DNA of 64,000 bases from Sphingobacteriales bacterium (GCA_016719635.1 JADJYT010000001.1:558001-622000); one strand, 5' to 3'. Shown: positions 17,651 through 27,193, numbered from the stretch's first letter. Notes: a model not told the origin generated them from the sequence alone. Program-made: numbers and translations.

Positions 17651-19087
17651 CTATTGCATCAATGTTTCCGACTTGTAAATATACGTCACGCCTACGGGAT
17701 CCTCGACATTTACCGGAAGCCTTTTTACTATTGATTTCGGTAGTGTCTGATACGTTTTAATATATTTATTCTTGTTTACAAAAAAAGTTTCACCGTAATA
17801 ATGTCTGGTTATAAAATAATTCTGCCCTGCTGTGAGGCTGTCTTTATGTGTTTCTATTACCTGCAAATCTCTCCTTTTCATAAAATAATGTTTTGCGTTC
17901 GGGAATCTGTTATTTAGGCAATAGGGATTCAATTTGTCACAATAAATTTGATTTTCATGCAGGGAATCAAAATAGATTACAAAATAATTAAGTGACCTGG
18001 TGGATTTGACAATAAGGGCCGTCGGCAGCAGTATCAGATTCAGTATAATGAAGACCTTCAGACACACATCCACTATCTTTCTGTGTTTAAACCAATACAA
18101 AAACCCTATATATGCCATTGGTACCATTATACTGAATACCGGAACCATAAACCGAAACTCCTTATGACCTATTAGTGAATGAAAACCAACAAAACCAATA
18201 AGAAGATAGGTAAATACAGAATGTTTAAATTTAATTGCATAAAAGAACATCCCCAGTATGATAAAAAGACCAACCGGCGGCGTAAAGAACAGAAAGAAAC
18301 ATTGGAAATAATAGTAGAATGGCTCAGTTCCGAACGTAGCAGCCACATTATTAATTATGTTTTCCCTAAAGTATCTGTAGGGTGAAAAAACAAATTCTCC
18401 ATAAAGCCATAGATTGGTAAAATATTCTGCGATTAAAGGTATGAGTGTTCCTGCTGCTATAAAAAACCAGTCAAAAAATCGTTTCCGGAGATATATTATA
18501 CTCCATATAAATAAAAACAGCAGCAGAAACGCAATCTGAAATCTGAAATAAAAGGAGAACCCAAATAAAATTCCTATAAGAATCAGTTTAAGTTTATCAG
18601 ACTCATATGATTTTCTGGAATCAAACAGGGCAAATCCTATCCAAAAGAAAGATGCGCTGAACGACTCGGAACTGAAGCGCGTCATAAAGGACGGCATAAT
18701 CCAGAAACACAGGGTGAACAATATGATTTTCTTCTTATCCGCTTCCAGTTCTAATTTATCCAGAAAAAACGGAGCAATACGGTATAGTGAATAAATAAAA
18801 AACAAGGTGGCTATTACCCTGGCAGATGCCCCGATAACAAATGGATTTTCGATACCAAAGAACGAAAACAGTTTGATCAGCAGAAATGCAATAAACGGCA
18901 TAATGGAAGACCGGATTTTCGCCTCAAATTCCCAGGGCATTGCATCCAAAGGCGTTATCCCCGCTTTATAGGAAGCAAATTCTACTATCTGGAAATGCTC
19001 ATCTGCGTGCATGTACCAGAACGCCACTACAGCAATGAAAAAATAGTAGCAGACTAATAATTTGACAGATTTTCTATTAAAATTCAT
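17651..19087 (-). CDS. Membrane glycosyltransferase, GT22 (Alg9/PIG-B mannosyltransferase-like)
   Basis: This 478-residue protein has about nine to ten membrane segments. The first luminal loop has HADEHFQIVEFASY (residues 27-40) followed by WEFEAKIRS, matching the (H/D)PDE-FQ-E...WE...RS pattern of the eukaryotic GPI and N-glycan mannosyltransferases in GT22. A later loop carries HKEFRF near residue 310, the HKExRF signature of the same family. The acidic pair in loop 1 would bind a lipid-linked donor sugar. The protein probably transfers a sugar from a polyprenyl-phosphate donor outside the inner membrane. The acceptor is unknown. A second lipid-linked-sugar transferase lies 271 bases upstream on the same strand. 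Confidence 0.72.
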   Translation of the reverse strand: MNFNRKSVKLLVCYYFFIAVVAFWYMHADEHFQIVEFASYKAGITPLDAMPWEFEAKIRSSIMPFIAFLLIKLFSFFGIENPFVIGASARVIATLFFIYSLYRIAPFFLDKLELEADKKKIILFTLCFWIMPSFMTRFSSESFSASFFWIGFALFDSRKSYESDKLKLILIGILFGFSFYFRFQIAFLLLFLFIWSIIYLRKRFFDWFFIAAGTLIPLIAEYFTNLWLYGEFVFSPYRYFRENIINNVAATFGTEPFYYYFQCFFLFFTPPVGLFIILGMFFYAIKFKHSVFTYLLIGFVGFHSLIGHKEFRFMVPVFSIMVPMAYIGFLYWFKHRKIVDVCLKVFIILNLILLPTALIVKSTRSLNYFVIYFDSLHENQIYCDKLNPYCLNNRFPNAKHYFMKRRDLQVIETHKDSLTAGQNYFITRHYYGETFFVNKNKYIKTYQTLPKSIVKRLPVNVEDPVGVTYIYKSETLMQ

Positions 19088-19358
19088 ATCATTAAAAATT
19101 CAAATAACCGGCATAAAAGAAATAAGCAGCATTCAAGTGTAATTTACCGTCCATTCTGTTAATTTTTAATGCCAAAAATAATATTAAATATCTGTGAAAA
19201 TGGCATAAACATCTAAAATTTAAAACACGGTTCACTTTATTCCGATGCGGTCTGAGTGTTTGAAAAATGGCAGATAAACCAGTAGTACAATATTTCTTGC
19301 CCAGTCTCATTTGCTACTCCTGTTATTTCGTAGTATCCTGAATAAAACCATAAAAGCG

Positions 19359-20714
19359 TCAGCCAATAATTCTATCCTCCTCCGGTTTGGAAAAGATGAC
19401 TGTACGAATAGTAACAAACAGCCAGATTGTTAGCAAAATCGTAGCAATAACACTGGTAGGAATAATAACAAACAGCATTGCAGGTGTATTGGGCAGAAAT
19501 TGATGTACACAACCACGCAAAACATAAAACCCTGCGGCAAATACCCACCACCTCACGTTAATACCCGGAATAATGGTGGCCAGTGGAATTACAAATAAGA
19601 TATACCAGGGTAAAAGGCGGTGAATAAAGAAGCCAAAATAAATCAGAATGAAGACGGCAGTTATCTGAATCAGACCCGATATGTCCATTTTTCTTCGGCG
19701 GTACCAGAATATAACAAATACGATAACGCAAAGCAACAAGGCAAAAACCTGAAAAAACAGTATGACATTGCCCTGCTTAATGTCTGCATTCACTGTACTC
19801 CTCCATATTTCCACTGCCATCGCTGACCATGAACCGGACGGACGCATCGCACCTGCATACCGGAAGGGAGCCATAAAGGAATACGGATGTAGGATATACC
19901 AGCCCAATAGACTGGTACTTATAATGCCTGCCCACAGAACGGTTTTACGCAAACTGTTTTTCAGAAGCAGCAGGAACGCAACCGCAAGAAAGGGAAAATA
20001 TAAGAATTTGGAAGCCAGCGCCAAAACACTGAATAAGGCTGAAGAAACGGATTTGCCCTTTTCTGCAAAGTCCAGCATTAACAGGGTAAAATAGACCGCG
20101 ACAATATCATTATGTCCCTGCCCTGCCATTTCAAACAAACAGGCAGATGACAATACGAACGGAAAAAGATAACTGCGTCTGCCGGTTCTGTAAAACAACA
20201 GAATTACAAATAATACAATGATTGCCTTATACAGAAGTATGGCTGCTGTAGCGGAGGACATACTTACCGGCAGCAACGAGCTTATCAACAAGACAGGACC
20301 ATATACGCTTGGAATCTGCTGGTATAAGGGAGAAACAAGTTCATGAAACCTGTTTACGATGCCTGAATTAAATGTTTCCAGTATATACGGGTCACTTCCA
20401 TTCCTGGCAAACTCCCCATAATATATATAACTGTACAAATCGTTGGTAGTGAGAGGCGGGCAAATAAGCAGGAATATTACTGAGGCGCTGATTTTCCAAT
20501 CGGTAATAACTTCTAAAGATATCTTATTTATCAGATCCAGTGAACCAAGTGTGACAAAAAGAACTGCGACTGCGATGAGAATCGAGATGCCGGCTCCGGC
20601 TGGTACTCCCGGATAGTTTCCGTCTACCACAAAAGAACCTGTGACAAAAAAGCGCAACCATCCCGCCAGTGAAAAAAGAACAGACCCAACCAGAATTTTA
20701 GCCGATGCATTCAT
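19359..20714 (-). CDS. Membrane glycosyltransferase, GT87/MptB-like
   Basis: This 451-residue protein has about twelve membrane segments. An extracytoplasmic loop near residues 88-112 reads LTTNDLYSYIYYGEFARNG then DPY, followed by YGPVLL. This is the pattern seen in polyprenol-phosphomannose-dependent mannosyltransferases (MptA/MptB) and GT87 proteins, where the aspartate is catalytic. A further loop has GQGHNDI. It probably moves a mannose-like residue from a lipid carrier to an envelope glycan. The exact acceptor is unknown. It is on the same strand as the GT22-like gene and close downstream of the oxidase cluster, separated by 226 bases without a supported gene. Confidence 0.75.
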   Translation of the reverse strand: MNASAKILVGSVLFSLAGWLRFFVTGSFVVDGNYPGVPAGAGISILIAVAVLFVTLGSLDLINKISLEVITDWKISASVIFLLICPPLTTNDLYSYIYYGEFARNGSDPYILETFNSGIVNRFHELVSPLYQQIPSVYGPVLLISSLLPVSMSSATAAILLYKAIIVLFVILLFYRTGRRSYLFPFVLSSACLFEMAGQGHNDIVAVYFTLLMLDFAEKGKSVSSALFSVLALASKFLYFPFLAVAFLLLLKNSLRKTVLWAGIISTSLLGWYILHPYSFMAPFRYAGAMRPSGSWSAMAVEIWRSTVNADIKQGNVILFFQVFALLLCVIVFVIFWYRRRKMDISGLIQITAVFILIYFGFFIHRLLPWYILFVIPLATIIPGINVRWWVFAAGFYVLRGCVHQFLPNTPAMLFVIIPTSVIATILLTIWLFVTIRTVIFSKPEEDRIIG

Positions 20715-20940
20715 AAAGAGAATAAAGTAAAATGATATTGACCAGTTTTATACATACAAAAGCCGACGAGCTCCAACAATTAAGCAATGATACAAATATT
20801 TTTTCATACTGGGTTCCGGCAGCGTAATTTTTAGCCGGATTTTGTTCTGAAATTGAACCACCCTGCATATCAACTCTGATCACATCGGTGTTGGTATTAC
20901 ATAATCTAAAAATTAAAAAACTGAATATTGTTTTGGTCAT

Positions 20941-21657
20941 TTAATGTTTACGGCAGCAATCCGCTTCCGTCCCCTGGTGGGTATGATGCATCTCCGGGCT
21001 GATATAGGGTATGCCCAGATTCAGTCCGCGTAAAATCAGCAGGACGGCCATGACACCGACAAAGACAGGTACCGCTTTCCGCAGCTGATTCCGCAGCTGA
21101 ACAGAGATGAATTTTCCCATCACTGTTACAGTGACCATCACAGGGAAAGTACCCAAACCGAATGCAGCCATAAATAAGGCACTCTGCCACACGTGACCCG
21201 TAGCCACCGCACCTGCAATGGCCACATACACCAAGCCGCATGGCAAGAACCCATTAAGAAATCCGATAAAAATATACGAGTAGAATTTCTTATCCTTTTT
21301 CAGCAGGTTACCCAATGCCTGTTTGATAAAACCGGTAAAAGTGCTGATATACGATTTGTTGCTGTCCAGGTATTTGGAAAAGAACAGGAAAAATAAGATC
21401 AACACACCTAATGCAATGGATAGGAACTGCTGGTACCCACCTATAAAAAACTGGCGGCCAACGAGACCGAACAGCACACCCATAGAAGAATACGAGGTCA
21501 TTCTGCCAAAGTTATACAGCAAAATAAGAAACAGGCGCTGCCATTTAGGCTTATCATACACCGGGAGTGACAAGGCTATCGGGCCGCACATTCCTACGCA
21601 ATGAAAACTTCCCAAAATTCCAATCGTAAAACCGGCTGCAATTACAGAGTAGAACAT
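20941..21657 (-). CDS. SafE/TauE-type membrane protein of the cbb3 cluster
   Basis: This 238-residue protein has about six membrane segments and the sulfite exporter TauE/SafE signature, with GSFHCVGMCGP in helix 1 and FLPCGLVYVAI in helix 4, a symmetrical pair of cysteine motifs. A C-terminal MHHTHQ and CCRKH can bind metal. Members of this branch sit beside ccoG, ccoH and ccoI in many Bacteroidota and are inferred to help copper handling or oxidase maturation; some authors name related proteins UrvD or CcoA-like. The start overlaps the ccoH stop by one base (TAATG), so it is the last gene of the ccoS-to-safE operon. Confidence 0.83.
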   Translation of the reverse strand: MFYSVIAAGFTIGILGSFHCVGMCGPIALSLPVYDKPKWQRLFLILLYNFGRMTSYSSMGVLFGLVGRQFFIGGYQQFLSIALGVLILFFLFFSKYLDSNKSYISTFTGFIKQALGNLLKKDKKFYSYIFIGFLNGFLPCGLVYVAIAGAVATGHVWQSALFMAAFGLGTFPVMVTVTVMGKFISVQLRNQLRKAVPVFVGVMAVLLILRGLNLGIPYISPEMHHTHQGTEADCCRKH

Positions 21658-22094
21658 TACTGTGCGTTAAAGGATTGTTCGGAATAAAACAGTTGATTAT
21701 TGCTTTTCCAGCTCAACTGAACGGTATAGAGTCCTTTGGACAGCAGCGACCCGGGAATCAGCTGAATGCCTTCAGCATCCGGTTTAAGTGCCAGATGAAG
21801 GTCTTTTTTCTCATCGGACGGGCGCAGAAAATAAATCTTACCGTCTGTAATATTTTGAGCGGCTGCTGCCGGAATTCTTATTTTCACCATATCGGCAGAA
21901 TCGGTGAGCGATAATTCTTCATCGAGTTGCTGGAGATTATTCTTACCGTCTATCACCTGCTGATAGGCCAGTTCCTTCACATAATAGTTTTCGTCCTGCA
22001 TCTCATTTGTCTGCCGGGAAGATACATAGACCATCCCCAGCATAGCCAAAACAAAAGCAATGTAAACAAGCATTATCCTATATCCCCAGTTCAT
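21657..22094 (-). CDS. ccoH: FixH-family oxidase assembly protein (CcoH)
   Basis: This 145-residue protein has one N-terminal membrane anchor (IMLVYIAFVLAMLGMVYV) and a periplasmic beta-rich domain of FixH type. The loop YYVKELAYQQVIDGKNNLQQL after the anchor is typical of Bacteroidota FixH proteins. CcoH is needed for stable assembly of the cbb3 oxidase and contacts CcoN. Its gene starts 9 bases after ccoG and overlaps the SafE-type gene by one base. Confidence 0.87.
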   Translation of the reverse strand: MNWGYRIMLVYIAFVLAMLGMVYVSSRQTNEMQDENYYVKELAYQQVIDGKNNLQQLDEELSLTDSADMVKIRIPAAAAQNITDGKIYFLRPSDEKKDLHLALKPDAEGIQLIPGSLLSKGLYTVQLSWKSNNQLFYSEQSFNAQ

Positions 22095-22103
22095 CCGTTT
22101 GAT

Positions 22104-23507
22104 TTATAAAAATGGTCCTAAAAAGTTGGTTTTAACGGTCTGTATCTTCTCACCTTCCCTAAACACGGCAATAGTAACATTATTTTTCCGCTGGTGTATT
22201 TCTTTCCTGTCCAGGATAACAAAAAAAGTCACCTCATTCAGGGTTTCTGCCTTTAGATTCAGGGCATGTCCACCGATTAATTTAATCTCTCCTTTGACAT
22301 TCTCCAGTTTCAGCTCTGCCTTAAATTCCTTTTTGGTTTTATTGATAATCTTCGCATTGTACAAATTGCTCAGTTTATTATCCGGCAATTCCTGATATAA
22401 TTGCCCGGCAGTCCGGGTGATATGAGCATCCACATCTTTACGGGTGACCAATAATACCGTCAATATGGCCAGCAATATGACCAGCAATATAGTAAATGCT
22501 TTTATCTTAGGGGTAAATGCCAGTTTTTTGCCTTCTGCTATTCCGTTTTCAGATGCATAGCGAATGAGTCCCTTCTGCAATCCCACTTTTTCCATCATAA
22601 AGTCACAGGCATCTATACAGGCTGTGCAGTTGGTACAATCCAGCTGTGTACCGTTCCGTATGTCTATCCCTGTAGGGCAAACGTTGACACATTGGTGGCA
22701 GTCAATACAATCGCCGGCCGTTCGTACTTCATTTTTCTTAAATTTAGCGCGGCCTTCTCCCCGTTTATAATCGTAGGCGACCAGCATGGTGTCTTTATCA
22801 AACAATACCCCCTGCAGCCTGCCGTAAGGGCAAATGGTGGTGCAGACAAGTTCGCGAACGAAAGCGAAGACAGCATAAAACATTCCTGTAAAAACAATTA
22901 AGCCAAGGAATAAGGCAAGGTGTTCAGAAATGGGTTCTTCAATTATTTTAATCAGCCTGCTTACACCAAAAATATAGGAAAGGAAGGTATTGGCAATGAG
23001 AAATGCGATGAGAATGAAAATCAGGTGTTTCACTATTTTCTTTCCTATTTTTTTCCCTGTCCATTTTCCGTTATCCATCAGTCTCTGTTCTGCGGGTGAA
23101 CCTTCAATCAGCCATTCTATCGGGCGGAATATCAATTCCATGAATATCGTCTGAGGGCAAACCCATCCGCAAAACAATCTTCCGTAGACAACTGTGAATA
23201 ATGCTATAAAGATGATAAATGTAATCGTGGCGATTGCAAAAATATAAAAATCCTGAGGCCAGAAGATTTTACTGAATAATATGAACTTCCCCTCGGGAAT
23301 ATTAAACTGAACAAATGGCATTCCGTTTACCTTGATAAACGGAAGTCCAAAAAATACCAGTAAATAGAAGATGGTTAGTATGTTCCTGTAGTTATAATAC
23401 CTGCCGTGAGGTTTAAGGGCATAAACCCAGTTGCGTGCACCTTTTTCTGTTACAGTACTGACTCTGTCTCTGTAGGATTCGGAGTGCTGTAGTTCATCTA
23501 AATCCAT
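22104..23507 (-). CDS. ccoG: cbb3 oxidase accessory iron-sulfur protein CcoG (FixG)
   Basis: The 467-residue protein has about five membrane segments and three cysteine sets: CGWVCPQTIFMELIFRP in the N-terminal half, CTTICPYGRLQ, and a two-cluster ferredoxin segment (CIDCHQCVNVCP, then CTNCTACIDACD). A FixG C-terminal Ig-like domain ends it. CcoG is a membrane-bound reductase of copper that works with CcoI and the chaperones to deliver Cu(I) to the CcoN active site. It lies one base after the ccoP stop and before ccoH, which is the usual order of ccoGHIS genes. Confidence 0.94.
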   Translation of the reverse strand: MDLDELQHSESYRDRVSTVTEKGARNWVYALKPHGRYYNYRNILTIFYLLVFFGLPFIKVNGMPFVQFNIPEGKFILFSKIFWPQDFYIFAIATITFIIFIALFTVVYGRLFCGWVCPQTIFMELIFRPIEWLIEGSPAEQRLMDNGKWTGKKIGKKIVKHLIFILIAFLIANTFLSYIFGVSRLIKIIEEPISEHLALFLGLIVFTGMFYAVFAFVRELVCTTICPYGRLQGVLFDKDTMLVAYDYKRGEGRAKFKKNEVRTAGDCIDCHQCVNVCPTGIDIRNGTQLDCTNCTACIDACDFMMEKVGLQKGLIRYASENGIAEGKKLAFTPKIKAFTILLVILLAILTVLLVTRKDVDAHITRTAGQLYQELPDNKLSNLYNAKIINKTKKEFKAELKLENVKGEIKLIGGHALNLKAETLNEVTFFVILDRKEIHQRKNNVTIAVFREGEKIQTVKTNFLGPFL

Positions 23508-23508
23508 G

Positions 23509-24642
23509 TTATTTTGTTTTTGTGGAATCTGCAGAAGCCGTGGCCCCCGTTGATTCTACATACAATTCACCTTGTTTTTCTTTTGCTCCGGGTGGATTTG
23601 TTCCATTAATAGATTCAATAAAACTGGACAATTGGGCAATCTGAGTCGGGGTAAAATCATCTTTCCAGGCTTTCATTCCTTTTTCGACCCATCCGTATTT
23701 AATCGATTTAAAAACATCTTTAATGGAACCTCCGTGTATCCAATAAGCATCTGCCAGATTCGGACCTACACCTCCCTGACCTTTATCGCCGTGACAAGCA
23801 GCACAGTTCATTGCATACAACTTTTCACCACCGGAAATACCGGCAGCATCCAGCATTGCCACATTATTTTCATCCACCTGATTACCCTGGAGCTTTAACA
23901 AAGAATCCTGTTGAGCCTGGGCAGCCTTCATCTCTATTTCAAATTCTTCAATCTGGAGGGGTGCTGAATGTGAAACATGATACCTGTACATGTAGATCAT
24001 GGCAAAAATAATGGTTGCAATAAAACTGACCGTAAACCACGGAGGTGTAATATTATCTAATTCACGGATGCCGTCATAATTATGTCCGGTATCCATATTA
24101 CCTTCATCATCGAGTGATTTAAACTCGTTAATGGATTCCCATAACGATTTTTCTTTCTTTGCTTCCGGACTGTTTATTTTGTATTGCTCGATTCCGGTTA
24201 AAAAGCGCAATGCCTTAATGAAGAAAAAGATGATGGCTACTTCTATAAGTATGACAACTGAGAATCCGTAAAAGTAAAACTTTGGAGTCCAGTCTGTAGC
24301 TGCCGGTGCCGCTGCATCTTGTGAAAAGGCACTGAAAGTCAATAACAGAAACCCGATTAGCAACACTATATTTTTTGCATTACCGCCGGATGCAGATTGT
24401 TTGTTATGCTTATAGAATTCGATGGCATTATTTACAGTCGTAGCCAATACGACGATAATCAGCAACAATACAACTGCAACACAACACAACACCGTATTGA
24501 CAGATATGGAAAGACCGGCGGGTGTCGTTGCTGCAGGAGCTGCCGCATTAGTTGCCTGTGCAAAAACAGCAGGCGAAACAAGCAGGCTTAAAAACATCAA
24601 CGAAGATGCTTTAAGATTATTTATCAGGTTATTTATTTTCAT
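23509..24642 (-). CDS. ccoP: cbb3 oxidase diheme-type subunit CcoP, here with a single heme c site
   Basis: This 377-residue membrane cytochrome has a single CxxCH site, CAACHGDKGQGG at about residue 280, in a C-terminal cytochrome c domain; proteobacterial CcoP has two. Before it is the CcoP N-terminal domain (NYDGIRELDNITPPWF) and its anchor. The N-terminus is long and looks duplicated: a hydrophobic stretch ending VFAQ then AAAPAAT, and again, about 90 residues later, IVLLIGFLLLTFSAFSQ then AAAPAAT. Both resemble signal peptides. The protein passes electrons from soluble donors to CcoO and CcoN. It is in operon with ccoQ upstream and ccoG one base downstream. Confidence 0.9.
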   Translation of the reverse strand: MKINNLINNLKASSLMFLSLLVSPAVFAQATNAAAPAATTPAGLSISVNTVLCCVAVVLLLIIVVLATTVNNAIEFYKHNKQSASGGNAKNIVLLIGFLLLTFSAFSQDAAAPAATDWTPKFYFYGFSVVILIEVAIIFFFIKALRFLTGIEQYKINSPEAKKEKSLWESINEFKSLDDEGNMDTGHNYDGIRELDNITPPWFTVSFIATIIFAMIYMYRYHVSHSAPLQIEEFEIEMKAAQAQQDSLLKLQGNQVDENNVAMLDAAGISGGEKLYAMNCAACHGDKGQGGVGPNLADAYWIHGGSIKDVFKSIKYGWVEKGMKAWKDDFTPTQIAQLSSFIESINGTNPPGAKEKQGELYVESTGATASADSTKTK

Positions 24643-24684
24643 CTGAATTGATTTTAGTATTTATAAGAAAATGGTATGCTCAAC

Positions 24685-24861
24685 TTATTTATCCCTAGAT
24701 TCACCTTCCAGCGGTATGTTTTTCATGTGGTCTATAAATCCGCTGTCTGCTTTCCATACCCACAGTGAAACGATTAGAAAGAATGCCACGAATAGCAATA
24801 AGGACGTCATGGGATAGATGCTGACCCCTGTTATGGTTTCCAAATAATTTATAAATTTCAT
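24685..24861 (-). CDS. ccoQ: cbb3 oxidase small subunit CcoQ (FixQ)
   Basis: This 58-residue protein, too short for routine open-frame lists, starts at the ATG ending at 24861 (reads MKFINYLETITGVSIYP). It has one membrane helix (LLLFVAFFLIVSLWVW) followed by a short charged tail, which is the form and position of CcoQ/FixQ. It lies 37 bases after the ccoNO stop and 42 before ccoP. CcoQ stabilises the core complex between CcoNO and CcoP. Position, length and topology make the call secure even without a conserved motif. Confidence 0.85.
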   Translation of the reverse strand: MKFINYLETITGVSIYPMTSLLLFVAFFLIVSLWVWKADSGFIDHMKNIPLEGESRDK

Positions 24862-24898
24862 ACACGTGTTTTAATCAGTTTTCCAATACTCGCTGCCG

Positions 24899-27028
24899 CT
24901 AATTTGTTCCCGTCGGTTTCTGCTCACCTTTAATATCTTTTCCGAGACGCTGCAAATAGGCTATCAGGGCAATGATTTCCTTATTGCTGCTGATTTCTAT
25001 CTTATCCATTTGCAATTTATATTTAATCTTTTCTGCCTGCATTTTCAAATCATCATTCGCCCTTGCTTCATACCCTGCTTCATATGGAACACCCAGTTTT
25101 CTCATGGCATGAATTTTAGAATTCGTGGATGCTATATCGATATCTCTTTCAAATAACCATGGATATTTAGGCATCACAGATCCCGGAGACATGGAAGTAG
25201 GGTCCAGCATATGGTTAAAATGCCAGCTATCCGGGTACTTTCCACCCTGCCTTGCCAAATCCGGTCCGGTTCTTTTACTACCCCACTGGAAAGGATGATC
25301 GTATACAAACTCACCTGCTTTAGAATATTCTCCGTAGCGCATCACCTCATATCTGAATGGACGTATCATCTGTGAGTGACAGGTGTAGCATCCTTCTCTG
25401 ACATATATATCTCTGCCTTGTAACTCAAGGGGAGTATATGGTTTAACACTTGCAATAGTCGGAATATTGGATTTCACCAGAAAGGTTGGAATCAATTCAA
25501 AAATACCGCCCAATGCAACAACAAATAAACTCATCACCAGCAAAAGAATAGGTTTTCTTTCTATAACACTATGCCAGAATGTTTTTCCTGTAGTAACATA
25601 TGCCTTAGGTAAGGCCGCAGCCTCTGCTTCCTCGCTCTCTACAAATGCTCCCTGTTTCGCCGTTTTGATTAAGTTATAAATCATCACTATTACCCCCAGC
25701 AGATAAACAGTACCACCTACCGCTCTCATGACATAGAAAGGTATAGTGGTTTGGACGATGTCAATAAACTGGTATTGTAATTGTCCTTCCGGTGTAAATG
25801 CCTTATACATGAAATAAGAACGGAATGCAGCCCAATACATCGGTATAGCATATAAGATGATACCTAAAGTGCCTATCCAGAAGTGGGTGCCTGCCAGTCT
25901 CTTTGAGTATAAATCAGTTTTAAATAATCTCGGAATCAGCCAGTACATCATACCGAATGTTAAAAATCCATTCCATCCCAATGCTCCTATATGAACATGC
26001 GCAATCGTCCAGTCACTGTAGTGTGAAATGGCATTCACGTTTTTCAAGGACAACATTGGCCCTTCGAAGGTGGACATACCATAACAGGTTACCCCTACCA
26101 CGAAGAATTTCAGGATAGGATCTTCCCGCACTTTATCCCAGGCGCCGCGCAACGTGAATAGTCCGTTTAACATACCTCCCCAGCTTGGTAAAATCAACAT
26201 GATGGAGAAGGCCGTCCCCAATGATTGTGCCCATTCCGGCAATGCCGTATATAATAGATGGTGAGGACCGGCCCAGATATACAAAAATATCAATGACCAG
26301 AAGTGTACAATACTCAAACGGTAAGAATACACCGGTCTGTTAGCCGCTTTAGGGATGAAGTAATACATCAATCCAAGGTATGGAGTCGTTAAGAAGAATG
26401 CCACCGCGTTATGTCCGTACCACCACTGTACCAATGCATCCTGAACACCCGCATAGGCGGAATAACTTTTCATCCAGGAAAAGGGTAACTCCATAGAGTT
26501 TACGATATGCAGCATAGCCACCGTTACCCAGGAAGCGATGAAGAACCATATCGCCACATATAAGTGACGTTCCCTTCGGGTTAATATGGTACCAAACATA
26601 TTGATACCAAATACCACCCAGACCAAGGTAATGGCAATATCAATTGGCCACTCCAACTCTGCATATTCCTTTCCGGTGGTATAGCCTGCCATCAGACTGA
26701 CGGCAGCTGCTACAATAATTAACTGCCATCCCCAAAAATGGATATTACCAAGCAGTTTACTGAACATTTTCGTTTTCAATAGCCTGGGAAGTGCGTAATA
26801 AATGGCGGTAAAGATACCATTGCCCACAAATGCAAAGATGACCGCATTCGTATGCACCGGACGAAGCCTGCCGAAGGTAGTGGCTGCCAAATCTAAATTC
26901 AATACAGGGAATGCCAGCTGAAAGGCGATCAATACGCCAATAAGCATTCCTACTGCTCCCCAAAAAATCGTTGCGATAGCAAAATATTTTGGCAATCGGT
27001 TGTCGTAACTAAATCGTTCTAATTCCAT
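24899..27028 (-). CDS. ccoNO: cbb3 oxidase catalytic subunit CcoN fused to CcoO
   Basis: This 709-residue protein fuses the two core subunits that are separate in Proteobacteria. Residues 1 to about 480 are CcoN, with twelve or so helices and the heme-copper ligands in WWYGHNAVAFF and IAHVHIGALGWNG. After a linker, a new anchor at about 488 begins the CcoO part: GRDIYVREGCYTCHSQM (heme c, CxxCH near residue 547) and RTGPDLARQGGKYPD, typical of FixO. It reduces oxygen to water at low oxygen tension and pumps protons across the inner membrane. The start lies 6 bases after ccoS. Confidence 0.96.
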   Translation of the reverse strand: MELERFSYDNRLPKYFAIATIFWGAVGMLIGVLIAFQLAFPVLNLDLAATTFGRLRPVHTNAVIFAFVGNGIFTAIYYALPRLLKTKMFSKLLGNIHFWGWQLIIVAAAVSLMAGYTTGKEYAELEWPIDIAITLVWVVFGINMFGTILTRRERHLYVAIWFFIASWVTVAMLHIVNSMELPFSWMKSYSAYAGVQDALVQWWYGHNAVAFFLTTPYLGLMYYFIPKAANRPVYSYRLSIVHFWSLIFLYIWAGPHHLLYTALPEWAQSLGTAFSIMLILPSWGGMLNGLFTLRGAWDKVREDPILKFFVVGVTCYGMSTFEGPMLSLKNVNAISHYSDWTIAHVHIGALGWNGFLTFGMMYWLIPRLFKTDLYSKRLAGTHFWIGTLGIILYAIPMYWAAFRSYFMYKAFTPEGQLQYQFIDIVQTTIPFYVMRAVGGTVYLLGVIVMIYNLIKTAKQGAFVESEEAEAAALPKAYVTTGKTFWHSVIERKPILLLVMSLFVVALGGIFELIPTFLVKSNIPTIASVKPYTPLELQGRDIYVREGCYTCHSQMIRPFRYEVMRYGEYSKAGEFVYDHPFQWGSKRTGPDLARQGGKYPDSWHFNHMLDPTSMSPGSVMPKYPWLFERDIDIASTNSKIHAMRKLGVPYEAGYEARANDDLKMQAEKIKYKLQMDKIEISSNKEIIALIAYLQRLGKDIKGEQKPTGTN

Positions 27029-27034
27029 AATATA

Positions 27035-27193
27035 TCACTTGGTTGGTTTATTAATAGTATGATCAAATAAAATTCTTCTGGAAGGAGAATAATCATCCTC
27101 AAACTGCCCGTCCCTGATACTCCAGAGAAAGGCGGCTAAAAATCCACCTGCTATGAAGAGGCTGACAGCTAACAATAATATGATTACGCTCAT
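27035..27193 (-). CDS. ccoS: cbb3 oxidase maturation protein CcoS
   Basis: This 52-residue protein, absent from routine open-frame lists because of its size, starts at the ATG ending at 27193 (reads MSVIILLLAVSLFIAGGFLA). One membrane helix is followed by FLWSIRDGQFEDD, the W-x-x-(K/R)-x-G-Q-[FY]-D/E-D signature of CcoS. CcoS is needed for inserting heme and copper into CcoN. It is the first gene of the ccoS-ccoNO-ccoQ-ccoP-ccoG-ccoH-safE transcript and has two FNR-like boxes upstream. The leader from the predicted start is about 11 bases. Confidence 0.9.
   Translation of the reverse strand: MSVIILLLAVSLFIAGGFLAAFLWSIRDGQFEDDYSPSRRILFDHTINKPTK

Noticed and set aside
19092..19310. 72-residue minus-strand open frame between the two glycosyltransferase genes
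   Set aside because: No motif, basic and low-complexity; the gap has no other sign of a gene. It could be re-examined if transcript data exist.
20698..20940. 80-residue minus-strand open frame between the SafE-type gene and the MptB-like gene
   Set aside because: No recognisable motif or domain, it overlaps the start of the glycosyltransferase gene, and composition looks like noise.
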